DNA from: Vulcanimicrobiota bacterium
GTDB taxonomy: Bacteria > Vulcanimicrobiota > Vulcanimicrobiia > Vulcanimicrobiales > Vulcanimicrobiaceae
Assembly: GCA_030041225.1 (NCBI GenBank)
Contig: JASHOG010000128.1
Location: forward strand, 1 to 58,044
Direction: 5' to 3'
Length of the DNA: 58,044 nt
In this document: in pieces, positions 51,726-58,044 of the stretch
Layout: each line of letters opens with the position of its first letter
How positions within the stretch are numbered: position 1 is the first letter of the stretch
Notes under the pieces: generated by a model
Databases searched by the model: none
What the model was told of the DNA's origin: nothing
Seen by the model: the letters and a program-made list of their open reading frames with translations, nothing else
Made by a program: the position numbers and the translations under genes

Positions 51726-53300
51726 TTAGCTTCTCAACATCACTCGTGCGGCGTTCCTACCCGCGGCACCCATGACGCCGCCGCCCGGATGCGCCGCGGC
51801 ACCGCAGAGAAAGAGTCCACGCAGGGGTGTGCGGTAACCGGCATAGCCGAAGAGCGGGCGGAAGGCGAAGAGCTGACCCAGCGACATCGCCCCTTGGAAT
51901 ATGTTGCCGCCGGTGAGCTTGAAGCTCGCTTCCAAATCCGGCGGGGCAAGAATCTGGCGATGGATCACCGATGACGTGAACCCTGTCGCGTATTGCTCGA
52001 CGATGGCGAAGCAGCGATCGGCAATCTCGTCCCTGAGCGCCTTCGTCCAAGGCCCACGTTTCAGCTTGTACGGCGCGTATTGGACGAACATGGACGCGAC
52101 GTATTTCCCCGGCGGCGCAAGCGTTTCGTCCAGCGCGGACGGAATCGTCAGCTCCACGACCGGCGCGTTCGAGGGCGCGCCGTACTTTGCGTCGTCGTAG
52201 GCGCGTTCGATGAAATCCTGATCGGGACAGAAGTGGATGGTACCACGATGCTGAGGCCCTGCGGCGGTGGTTCGACTACGCTCACCATGACAAGAAGTGA
52301 AACGCGGTAAGCACTCGAGGGCGAGGTTGATCTTCATCGAGGCGCTCGAGTAATCGATGCGCTCTAGAGCCCCGCGGAAAGTCTCGGGGAGCTCGGTTGG
52401 GTCGAGCATCTTGAGAAACGTCACGTTACAGTCGGCGCTACTCGCGATCTGCTTTCCATAGAACTCGTCGCCGTTGGCAACTGCCGCGCCTCTCGCGCGC
52501 CCATCCTTCGTGAGAATGCGCTCGACCTCTGTATTCGTGCGAATCTCGGCGCCCAGGTCGCGGGCCGCCGCAGCGAGCGCCTTCGTCAAGCCACCCATCC
52601 CCCCACGAACGTAGCTCCACACGCCGCGTGCGCCGTTCGTCTCGCCCATGACGTGATGGAAGAGCACGTAGGCGGTTCCCGGCATCGACGGTGCGGCAAA
52701 GGCGCCGATGATCGCGTCGGTCGCGAGCGTCCCCTTCAGCTCCTCGGACTCGAACCACCGATCGAGCATCGGGCGAGCAGCGCCCGTGAGAATTTCGAAC
52801 GCTTCGCTCGAGACGTTCCGCCGCAAACGCAACAGCTTGACGATGTCACGCAGAGACGGATGCAGAAGATCCGGCGGGGCTTCGTCCAGGGTTGGTTCGA
52901 CGATCGCGGCGACACGTTCAAGCATCGCTTCATACTCGGGATAGCGCTGCGCGTCGCGTGCGCTGAACTTTGCAATCTCCCGCAACGTCCCGGCGCGATC
53001 TGCTCCGAGCATGAGGTAGCGCCCGTCGAGAAAGGGCGTGAATGACGACGGGTTGCGTGGGATGAGCTCGAAGCCGTAGTCGCGCAAGCGAAGCTCGCGT
53101 GCAATCTCGGGCCGGAAGAGGCTATTGACGTAGGCCGCCGTTGAGACCTTGAATCCGGGCCATGGCTCCTCGGTGACGCACGCACCTCCGATCACGTCTC
53201 GCCGCTCGAGCACGAGCACGCTGCGGCCGGCGCGCGCCAGATAGCACGCGCAGACGAGGCCGTTATGGCCGCCACCAATGATGATCGCGTCGTAGGTCAT
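51726..53300 (-). CDS. FAD-dependent oxidoreductase, phytoene dehydrogenase/PYROXD2-like
   Basis: A 524-residue flavoprotein. The dinucleotide motif is YDAIIIGGGHNGLVCACYLARAGRSVLVLERRDVIGGACVTEE. SSFTPFLDGRYLMLG, VRGGMGGLTKALAAAARDLGAEI and GNIFQGAMSLGQLFAFRPLFG with CGAAAHPGGGVMGAAGRNAA are family-typical and place it with PYROXD2-like rather than classical carotenoid desaturases. A loop around residues 336-352 (TSCHGERSRTTAAGPQHRG) includes the translation of a dispersed repeat (52271-52292). No carotenoid genes are nearby. Its start is only 11 bp from the divergent permease start. Confidence 0.9.
   Translation of the reverse strand: MTYDAIIIGGGHNGLVCACYLARAGRSVLVLERRDVIGGACVTEEPWPGFKVSTAAYVNSLFRPEIARELRLRDYGFELIPRNPSSFTPFLDGRYLMLGADRAGTLREIAKFSARDAQRYPEYEAMLERVAAIVEPTLDEAPPDLLHPSLRDIVKLLRLRRNVSSEAFEILTGAARPMLDRWFESEELKGTLATDAIIGAFAAPSMPGTAYVLFHHVMGETNGARGVWSYVRGGMGGLTKALAAAARDLGAEIRTNTEVERILTKDGRARGAAVANGDEFYGKQIASSADCNVTFLKMLDPTELPETFRGALERIDYSSASMKINLALECLPRFTSCHGERSRTTAAGPQHRGTIHFCPDQDFIERAYDDAKYGAPSNAPVVELTIPSALDETLAPPGKYVASMFVQYAPYKLKRGPWTKALRDEIADRCFAIVEQYATGFTSSVIHRQILAPPDLEASFKLTGGNIFQGAMSLGQLFAFRPLFGYAGYRTPLRGLFLCGAAAHPGGGVMGAAGRNAARVMLRS
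52271..52292 (-). repeat. Short dispersed repeat copy in the FAD oxidoreductase gene
   Basis: TTCGACTACGCTCACCATGACA in reverse orientation. It is read in frame within a loop as SCHGERSRTT, next to the family motif GPQHRGTIH. Confidence 0.6.
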
Positions 53301-53311
53301 GCCCCGCAGAG

Positions 53312-54850
53312 ATGCGAACGTCGGCGGCTATGTCCTTCGTCCGAGAGCTCGTCGCTACGACGAATCTGGAGTCTCTGCGCGCGCTCGCGAAACGCAGGAT
53401 TCTTCGCCGGGCGCTGAGCGGGCGCGATCTCATCTCGATCGGCCTTGGAACGATGATCGGCGGCGGCATCTACACGACGATCGGCACGGCCGTCAAGGGC
53501 GCGGGGCCGGCGGTCATCATTTCGTATCTGCTCGCCGCGCTCACGTCGTTCTTTGCAGCGCTCTGCTACGCGGAGCTCGGCTCGATGGTGCCGATCGCCG
53601 GAAGCGCCTATACGTACGCGTACGCAACGCTCGGGAAGCTCGTCGCGTGGATTATCGGGTTCGCGCTCATCTTCGAGTACGGCATCAGCGCGGCGCCGGT
53701 CGCACAACAGTTCTCGGCCGCCATTCAGGAGGTGCTCAAGGACGTGGGGCTCGGCGTGCCCGCTGCGGTGCAGACGTCGAATCTCGTCATGCACGGCGCC
53801 TGGTGGCAGTTTTGGCAGTGGGATCTCGGGCACTCGCAGTTCGATCTCATCGCCGCACTCTTTATTCTCGCGCTCTCGGTGTTGCTCTCGATCGGCATTC
53901 GCGAATCCGCAACGATGAACAACATCTTCGTCGTTCTCAAGATCGGCGCGTTGCTCGTCTTCATCGGGGCAGGCGCTTTGCTCTTTCACCCGATCAACTT
54001 CGCGCACTTCGCACCCATGGGTTGGGGAGGTCTCAAACCGTTCGGCGGCATGGCCGATTTCTCGTCATCGGCGCAGCCGTACGGTATCGTCGCGATCGGC
54101 GCGTTCGTCTTCTTCAGTTACATCGGCTTCGACACGGCCACGACGACGGCCGAGGAGTGCAAGGTACCGCAACGCGACATTCCGACCGGCGTCATCGGGT
54201 CGCTCGCGATTGGGACGCTCCTCTACTGCGCGACCGCGATCGTGCTCGTCGGGGCACTTGCTTGGAACAAGGTGCCGGTGAAAGACCCGCTCGTCGCCGC
54301 GCTCGCGCCGCTGCACGTTCCCTGGGTCGGATGGGTCGTGACCGTCGGCGTCCTCGCAGGAACGACGAGCGTCACCCTCGCCTCGCTGCTCGGGCAGTCA
54401 CGCATCTTCTACGTCATGGCACGCGACAAGATGCTTCCGCGCGCCGTCGCCTACGTTCACCCGCGCTTCAGAACGCCCATTTTCACGACGATGCTCACCG
54501 GCATCGCCGTCGCGATCCTCGCGCTCATCATGCCGCTCGTGCAGCTGCTCAATCTCGTGAACATCGGCACGCTCGTCGCGTTCTCCGTCGTCTGCGCCGG
54601 CGTCATCTATCTACGCGTGAAGCGACCCGAGATTCCTCGCCCCTTTAAAGTGCCGTTCGTGCCGCTCTTCCCGATTCTCGGAATCGTGCTCTCGATGTTT
54701 CTCGCCGTTTTTGGCCTCTCGACGCTCACCTGGGAATGGTTCATCGGTGCGCTCATCATCGGTTTGATCTTCTTCTTCAGCTACGGTTTCTGGAGATCGA
54801 AACCCGAGGAGATCCGCCCCGTCGAGGAGCCGGAGGCCCTTCTGGAGTAA
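53312..54850 (+). CDS. Amino acid permease (APC family)
   Basis: A 512-residue APC-superfamily transporter with twelve or so helices, closest to the cationic amino acid transporter group: LISIGLGTMIGGGIYTTIGTAVKGAGPAVIISYLLAAL, AGSAYTYAYATLGKLVAWIIGFALIFEYGISAA, and FSYIGFDTATTTAEECKVPQRDIPTGVIGSL. The first ATG (53312) and an ATG six codons in (53330) are both possible; neither has a strong Shine-Dalgarno. It is divergent from the oxidoreductase gene at 53300 with an extremely short gap, and is followed by the PDZ-membrane gene after eight bases. The substrate is not predictable. Confidence 0.92.
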   Translation: MRTSAAMSFVRELVATTNLESLRALAKRRILRRALSGRDLISIGLGTMIGGGIYTTIGTAVKGAGPAVIISYLLAALTSFFAALCYAELGSMVPIAGSAYTYAYATLGKLVAWIIGFALIFEYGISAAPVAQQFSAAIQEVLKDVGLGVPAAVQTSNLVMHGAWWQFWQWDLGHSQFDLIAALFILALSVLLSIGIRESATMNNIFVVLKIGALLVFIGAGALLFHPINFAHFAPMGWGGLKPFGGMADFSSSAQPYGIVAIGAFVFFSYIGFDTATTTAEECKVPQRDIPTGVIGSLAIGTLLYCATAIVLVGALAWNKVPVKDPLVAALAPLHVPWVGWVVTVGVLAGTTSVTLASLLGQSRIFYVMARDKMLPRAVAYVHPRFRTPIFTTMLTGIAVAILALIMPLVQLLNLVNIGTLVAFSVVCAGVIYLRVKRPEIPRPFKVPFVPLFPILGIVLSMFLAVFGLSTLTWEWFIGALIIGLIFFFSYGFWRSKPEEIRPVEEPEALLE

Positions 54851-54858
54851 AGCCAAGC

Positions 54859-56601
54859 GTGAGCGCGTGGCGCGCAGTCCTCACCATCGGACTGGCGGGG
54901 CTTTTTCTGTATGTCGTGGGCGCATCGATCTTCTCGAGTCGCCCGACGACGCTCTACACCGGAGTGCATCTCCGGCTCACCGGCGCGCTCATACAACCGA
55001 ACGTCGTCGATGTCGATCGAGGATCGCCTGCGTACCGGGCGGGCTTGCGCAGCGGCGATACGCTTTCGTGCCTCTCGGTCAAGGATTTCACGCTGCTCTT
55101 CTCGCGCCAGATATGGGGCGAGGCCGCCGGATATGTTCCCGGCAGTGCCATACACGCGTGCGTCGCGCGCGACGGATCGACACGCAACGTAGCATTCGTC
55201 GCGGATCAGAGGCCGCCGAATCCGCCCGAGTACTATAGCTTTCCCCTCGCGCTCCTTCGCTTCGCCGATTACATTGCGTTTCTCATTTGCGGCATCGCGC
55301 TCGTCCTCGCCCGCCCTTCTCGGATGAGCTGGATTTTCTATACTTTCTGCCTAGCATACGCACCAGTCTACACACTTCTCGTTGACGGAACCACGCAGCC
55401 CGCGCTCCTCTATCAAACTGAGGCGGACATAGCGTTCATATTCGTACGATGCGCAACGCCGCTGCTCTTGCTCTTCGCATTGCTCGTCCCGGAGGATCGC
55501 GCACCGGGGTGGCGCCGCGTCGCCTATCGCACGGCCTGGGGCATCCTTATCGGCGTCGCGGCCTTCGGAGCAACCGCATCGAACTTCATCCCTGCAACGA
55601 TGAATGGACGCGCATTCACATTCGTCACCTCCGCGCTTCCCCTGCTCGTCATCCTCACGGTCGTCGCAAGGCTCTACGCCATGGAGCGCGGCGAGCGCGC
55701 GCGCTTCGGTTGGGCGGCGTTCGCAATTATCTGGGGTGTGCTTTGCGATGCTCTGCGGGTTCAGGTCACGACCCATCTTCTCATGACCATCGCGGTTGTC
55801 GCCTCGCAGCTCACGTTCGTCATGCCGGTCACGCTGACGTACGCGATTCTTCGGCGGCACGTCATCGACGTGCGCTTCGTTCTCAGCAGGGGCGTCGTCT
55901 ACGCCGTCGTCACGACGATCATCGTTGCGCTCATCGGCCTCGTCGATTGGGCAACCGGGACGTACCTGCACGCGGTGCGCGCCGCTTTGGCAATAGACGC
56001 GCTCGTGACGATCGCGCTCGGCTTCGTTCTCCACCGAACGTACCGCTTCATCGAGTATACCGTCGACGCCGTGCTCTTTCGCGAGAAGCACCGTGGTGAG
56101 GAGTATCTCCACCGGCTCGCACGGACGCTGCCGTTTGCGGAGTCGGAGGAGACCATCGATCGCGCGATCGTCTGCGCGCCGTACGAGAAGCTCGCGCTCG
56201 CCGGGGTCGCGCTCTTTCGCGCACGCGGCCGCGAGTTCGCGCCGGTATGCGCCGAGGGCTGGCGGGCCTCCGAGTTCCCGCCGCTGCGGCACGATCACGC
56301 GCTGCCCCGCTTCTTCATGGCCGAACGCGGGCCCATGTACGTCGCCGACCTTCACGCGGAGATGCGAGCAACATTGCCGGAGAGCAGTGTGCCCGCATTT
56401 GCCGTGCCGATCTTTCAGCGCAACGACCTCACGGGCTTCGTGCTCTACGGGGTGCATCACGACGGCACGCGGCTCGATCCCGACGAAGAGCGCGTGCTCG
56501 AGCGGCTCTGCGAAGCCGCCGCGCAAGCGTACACCGGCGTCGAGCTCGACGAGTATCGCGGCGGCGCGCGCATCTCGCCGCTTGGAGTAGGGGCTCATTG
56601 A
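54859..56601 (+). CDS. PDZ-7TM-GAF membrane sensor-like protein, no kinase domain
   Basis: A 580-residue protein with an N-terminal helix, an extracytoplasmic PDZ-like domain (about 35-115, with VVDVDRGSPAYRAGLRSGDTLSCLS), roughly eight transmembrane helices (about 130-415) and a cytoplasmic GAF-like domain (about 430-575: RRLARTLPFAESEETIDRAIVCAPYEKL to AYTGVELDEYRG in type). It ends right after the GAF, so no histidine kinase, GGDEF or other output domain is attached. I start it at the GTG at 54859, nine bases after the permease stop, with GGAG upstream. Its PDZ and helix pattern is repeated in the partial gene at 57340. The function, perhaps a sensor, is inference. Confidence 0.8.
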   Translation: MSAWRAVLTIGLAGLFLYVVGASIFSSRPTTLYTGVHLRLTGALIQPNVVDVDRGSPAYRAGLRSGDTLSCLSVKDFTLLFSRQIWGEAAGYVPGSAIHACVARDGSTRNVAFVADQRPPNPPEYYSFPLALLRFADYIAFLICGIALVLARPSRMSWIFYTFCLAYAPVYTLLVDGTTQPALLYQTEADIAFIFVRCATPLLLLFALLVPEDRAPGWRRVAYRTAWGILIGVAAFGATASNFIPATMNGRAFTFVTSALPLLVILTVVARLYAMERGERARFGWAAFAIIWGVLCDALRVQVTTHLLMTIAVVASQLTFVMPVTLTYAILRRHVIDVRFVLSRGVVYAVVTTIIVALIGLVDWATGTYLHAVRAALAIDALVTIALGFVLHRTYRFIEYTVDAVLFREKHRGEEYLHRLARTLPFAESEETIDRAIVCAPYEKLALAGVALFRARGREFAPVCAEGWRASEFPPLRHDHALPRFFMAERGPMYVADLHAEMRATLPESSVPAFAVPIFQRNDLTGFVLYGVHHDGTRLDPDEERVLERLCEAAAQAYTGVELDEYRGGARISPLGVGAH

Positions 56602-56627
56602 CGCAATGATCATACTTACGGTATGAT
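56598..56627 (+). promoter_or_regulatory. Promoter and palindromic operator of the toxin-antitoxin pair
   Basis: TTGACG (56598-56603) and TATGAT (56622-56627) are spaced by 18 bases. The palindrome ATCATAC-TTACG-GTATGAT (56609-56627, perfect 7-base arms) covers the -10, which suits autoregulation by the antitoxin. The -35 overlaps the stop of the PDZ gene. Transcription should start about 56634, a few bases before the ATG at 56637, so the message is probably leaderless. Confidence 0.65.
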
Positions 56628-56636
56628 GTATTCATC

Positions 56637-56942
56637 ATGGCGCGGCGAGGCAACAAGGGTGGAGTCGTACGACGTACAGTCACGCTCTCGGAAAAGACCG
56701 ATAGGGCGGTTTCCTTTCTCATAGGAGAAAATGGAAACTACTCTGAGTTCGTCGACGAAGCACTCCGCGCGCACGCGCAACACGCGCGGATCGATGCATG
56801 GCTCGCGGAGTATGAGCGCAAGCATGGTCCTATTCCCAAGAAGGTCGAGGTGTGGGCGGAACAGCAGGTGCAGCGGTGGCTGAAAAACAGAAGATCGCAG
56901 TCGACAGCAGCGCGCTCATCGCGCTCTCGCGGGACAAGGTAA
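56637..56942 (+). CDS. Ribbon-helix-helix-type antitoxin (VapB-like)
   Basis: A 101-residue basic protein. The N-terminal 45 residues have an RHH-like pattern: GGVVRRTVTLSEKTDRAVSFLIGENGNYSEFVDEALRAHAQ, a beta strand followed by two helices. A coiled or helical middle (RIDAWLAEYERKHGPIPKKVEVWAEQQVQRWL) would bind the toxin. A Ser/Arg tail follows, encoded where the frame overlaps the toxin gene by 67 bases. No Shine-Dalgarno precedes the ATG. It is very probably the antitoxin of the PIN toxin downstream; the exact family is a guess. Confidence 0.78.
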   Translation: MARRGNKGGVVRRTVTLSEKTDRAVSFLIGENGNYSEFVDEALRAHAQHARIDAWLAEYERKHGPIPKKVEVWAEQQVQRWLKNRRSQSTAARSSRSRGTR

Positions 56943-57271
56943 CGGCTGCAGGGCTTCTTCATCAGCTTCGGCGCCACGGTACGACAATCGTCGTTCCTGC
57001 TCCCGTACTCGCGGAGACGATCTCTCGTGGCCATGGTGATGCAGCAGTTCATCGTGTACTCCGCATGCTCGACGATGAAGTCCCGACGAGCCCCGATGCA
57101 GCACGCGTTGCCGGAGCAATGGTTGGTGCCCATCGGCGACGCAGCGATCGCGTGGTTGACGCAATGATTATCGCAACCGCAATCGAGCACGGGGCCACGG
57201 CAGTGATGACACAGGACGTGTCCGACTTTGAGGCACTCGCGCCCGACAACTTCACCGTGCTCCCGATTTAG
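56876..57271 (+). CDS. PIN-domain toxin (VapC-like ribonuclease)
   Basis: A PIN-domain protein of about 131 residues. The acidic catalytic residues are visible: Asp in KIAVDSSALIALSRD, Glu in VLAETISRGHG, Asp in RVVDAMIIATAIEHGA and Asp in VMTQDVSDFEAL. Such toxins cut RNA, often initiator tRNA or rRNA, when released from the antitoxin. I choose the GTG at 56876 (the Lys-Ile-Ala-Val-Asp strand follows directly); a start at 56852 is possible. The 67-base overlap with the antitoxin is longer than is usual in such pairs. The pair sits between two PDZ-membrane paralogues. Confidence 0.85.
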   Translation: MAEKQKIAVDSSALIALSRDKVTAAGLLHQLRRHGTTIVVPAPVLAETISRGHGDAAVHRVLRMLDDEVPTSPDAARVAGAMVGAHRRRSDRVVDAMIIATAIEHGATAVMTQDVSDFEALAPDNFTVLPI

Positions 57272-57339
57272 CGCAAGTCGCCGATGGAGTAAGCTCACAC
57301 GACAGAGGGGGCAAGCGCTTTATTGGAAAAGTTGCCGTC

Positions 57340-58044
57340 ATGACGGCAGTGCGCGCGATTATCGCAATCGGCATCGCGACATTTTTCTTCGCCTTCTCCG
57401 TACCACCGATGTTCGCGAACCCGCCGTGGCCGTACACGGGGATTACGATAAACGAACCGGCGAAGGGCGGCCTTGAGATCAGTGTCGCACGAAGCTCACC
57501 GGCATATCGAGCCGGTCTGCGTACCGGCGACGTAATCGGCTGTCTCTCGGCCCGTGACTACGGCGAGCTCTACTCAGCGCCGCACGTCGTCTACGTAGCT
57601 GCGCCGATCTCGCTCTGTGTTCTGCGTGCCGGAGTCTGGCGGCAGGTCTCGCTCGTCTCCGAGCGTCGACCTCCGGCCGGCATGGCCTACTTCTCACCTT
57701 GGCTCGCGGCACTGCGCGCGCTCGTCTATCTTGTCTACCTGATCGTGGGCTGTGCGCTCGTCATGGCGCGCCCGAGCCTCATGACCTGGCTGCTCTTCAT
57801 ATACTGCCTGGGAGCAGCGCCGCTGACGGCTGTGGAGGATGGCGCGTCGCTCTCTTCGGCTGGGTTCACGGTACTCTTCGTGCTCATGGATATCAGCTCG
57901 TCCGCCATGGCGGGAGTGCTTGCCCTCTTCGCGCTCGTCGTACCGGAGCGCGCGCCTCCGCGCGGCTGGCGTCGCGTCACCTTCGTCGTGCTGGCAGCCG
58001 CCACGCTTGCCGCAGCCGCCGTTACCGCCGCCGGCAATCACTGG
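57340..58044 (+). CDS. PDZ-transmembrane protein, 5' part (runs off right edge)
   Basis: An open frame of 235 codons with no stop before the window end. It starts with a hydrophobic helix (AIIAIGIATFFFAFSV), then a PDZ-like domain with ISVARSSPAYRAGLRTGDVIGCLSARDYGE, and at least two further helices (LVYLVYLIVGCALVMARPSLMTWLLFIYCL, LALFALVVPER). This is the same layout, with close local similarity, as the 580-residue protein at 54859 (SPAYRAGLRSGDTLSCLS, ALVLARPSRMSWIFYTFCLAY, LFALLVPE). The two are tandem paralogues separated by the toxin-antitoxin pair. The 68-bp gap before it shows no clear promoter. Whether it ends in a kinase or a GAF domain is outside the window. Confidence 0.85.
   Translation, partial: MTAVRAIIAIGIATFFFAFSVPPMFANPPWPYTGITINEPAKGGLEISVARSSPAYRAGLRTGDVIGCLSARDYGELYSAPHVVYVAAPISLCVLRAGVWRQVSLVSERRPPAGMAYFSPWLAALRALVYLVYLIVGCALVMARPSLMTWLLFIYCLGAAPLTAVEDGASLSSAGFTVLFVLMDISSSAMAGVLALFALVVPERAPPRGWRRVTFVVLAAATLAAAAVTAAGNHW

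Noticed and set aside
53299-54648. 449-codon plus-strand frame overlapping the permease gene
   Set aside because: Arg/His-rich shadow in another frame; the permease frame has the APC motifs.
55351-56613. 420-codon minus-strand open frame opposite the PDZ-GAF gene
   Set aside because: Arg/Glu/Asp-rich shadow frame; the plus-strand gene has clear helices and a PDZ motif.

Overview
The window is a gene-dense, high-GC bacterial chromosome segment holding 62 protein-coding genes. Two of them run off the edges, and a 56-codon rpsU is included. Neighbouring genes very often overlap by 1 to 4 bases (ATGA, GTGA, TTGA, TGATG and apparently CTGA), so most are read as translationally coupled operons. 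I see no rRNA, tRNA, CRISPR array, insertion sequence or prophage. The gene order rpsU-yqeY-nfeD-floA-phoH-ybeY-dgkA-cdd-recO-ruvX-mltG resembles Firmicutes and other Terrabacteria. The triheme cytochrome c, the DoxX protein, the sedolisin-type protease and the PDZ/7TM/GAF proteins suggest an aerobic environmental lineage. My best guess is an uncultivated Terrabacteria-type phylum such as Candidatus Eremiobacterota; this is inference and was not checked against any database.

Layout. 1-12.6 kb (minus strand): one long housekeeping operon with a clear sigma-70-type promoter in front of rpsU. It runs through the flotillin/NfeD pair, RNA and DNA maintenance genes (ybeY, recO, ruvX), envelope genes (dgkA, mltG, an MGDG-synthase-like glycosyltransferase) and finally DoxX, a triheme cytochrome c and an exported protein. 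12.6-20.2 kb (minus): a second operon of rpmE-prfA-prmC-pyrG, two glycosyltransferases, a stalk-domain protein and a HIT protein. 20.2-25 kb: secreted proteins (S53 peptidase, lipoproteins, two small exported proteins). 25-31.4 kb (plus): an accessory operon of metY, a CoA-binding protein, LuxE-like and LuxC-like enzymes, a class III aminotransferase and a Gfo/Idh/MocA oxidoreductase. It looks like a route from an activated acyl group through an aldehyde to an amine. 31.4-36.4 kb: a subtilase lipoprotein, cinA, and an ArsR repressor with a START-fold partner and an alcohol dehydrogenase. 36.4-41.1 kb (minus): fbp/glpX, a disulfide oxidoreductase, a NAD synthetase split into amidase and synthetase genes, and a Met8-like protein. 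41.2-44.9 kb (plus): three membrane proteins for glycan assembly. 44.9-49.7 kb (minus): proS, an exported protein, an M16 peptidase, an Amj-type lipid II flippase and a TPR lipoprotein. 49.7-58 kb: pduO-type cobalamin adenosyltransferase, a lipoprotein, a PYROXD2-like oxidoreductase, an APC permease, and two PDZ-membrane paralogues flanking a VapBC-like toxin-antitoxin pair.

Three themes stand out. First, a dispersed 35-45 bp repeat (TGTCATCCTGAGCG... and degenerate forms) occurs at least nine times, nearly always inside coding sequence and read in frame. It adds loops, termini, and in one place supplies a stop and a start codon. Second, initiation is unusual: two genes appear to start with CTG at CTGA overlaps, and three promoters sit so close to their start codon that the mRNA should be leaderless. 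Third, the LuxE/LuxC/aminotransferase/oxidoreductase operon is the best candidate for an undescribed pathway.
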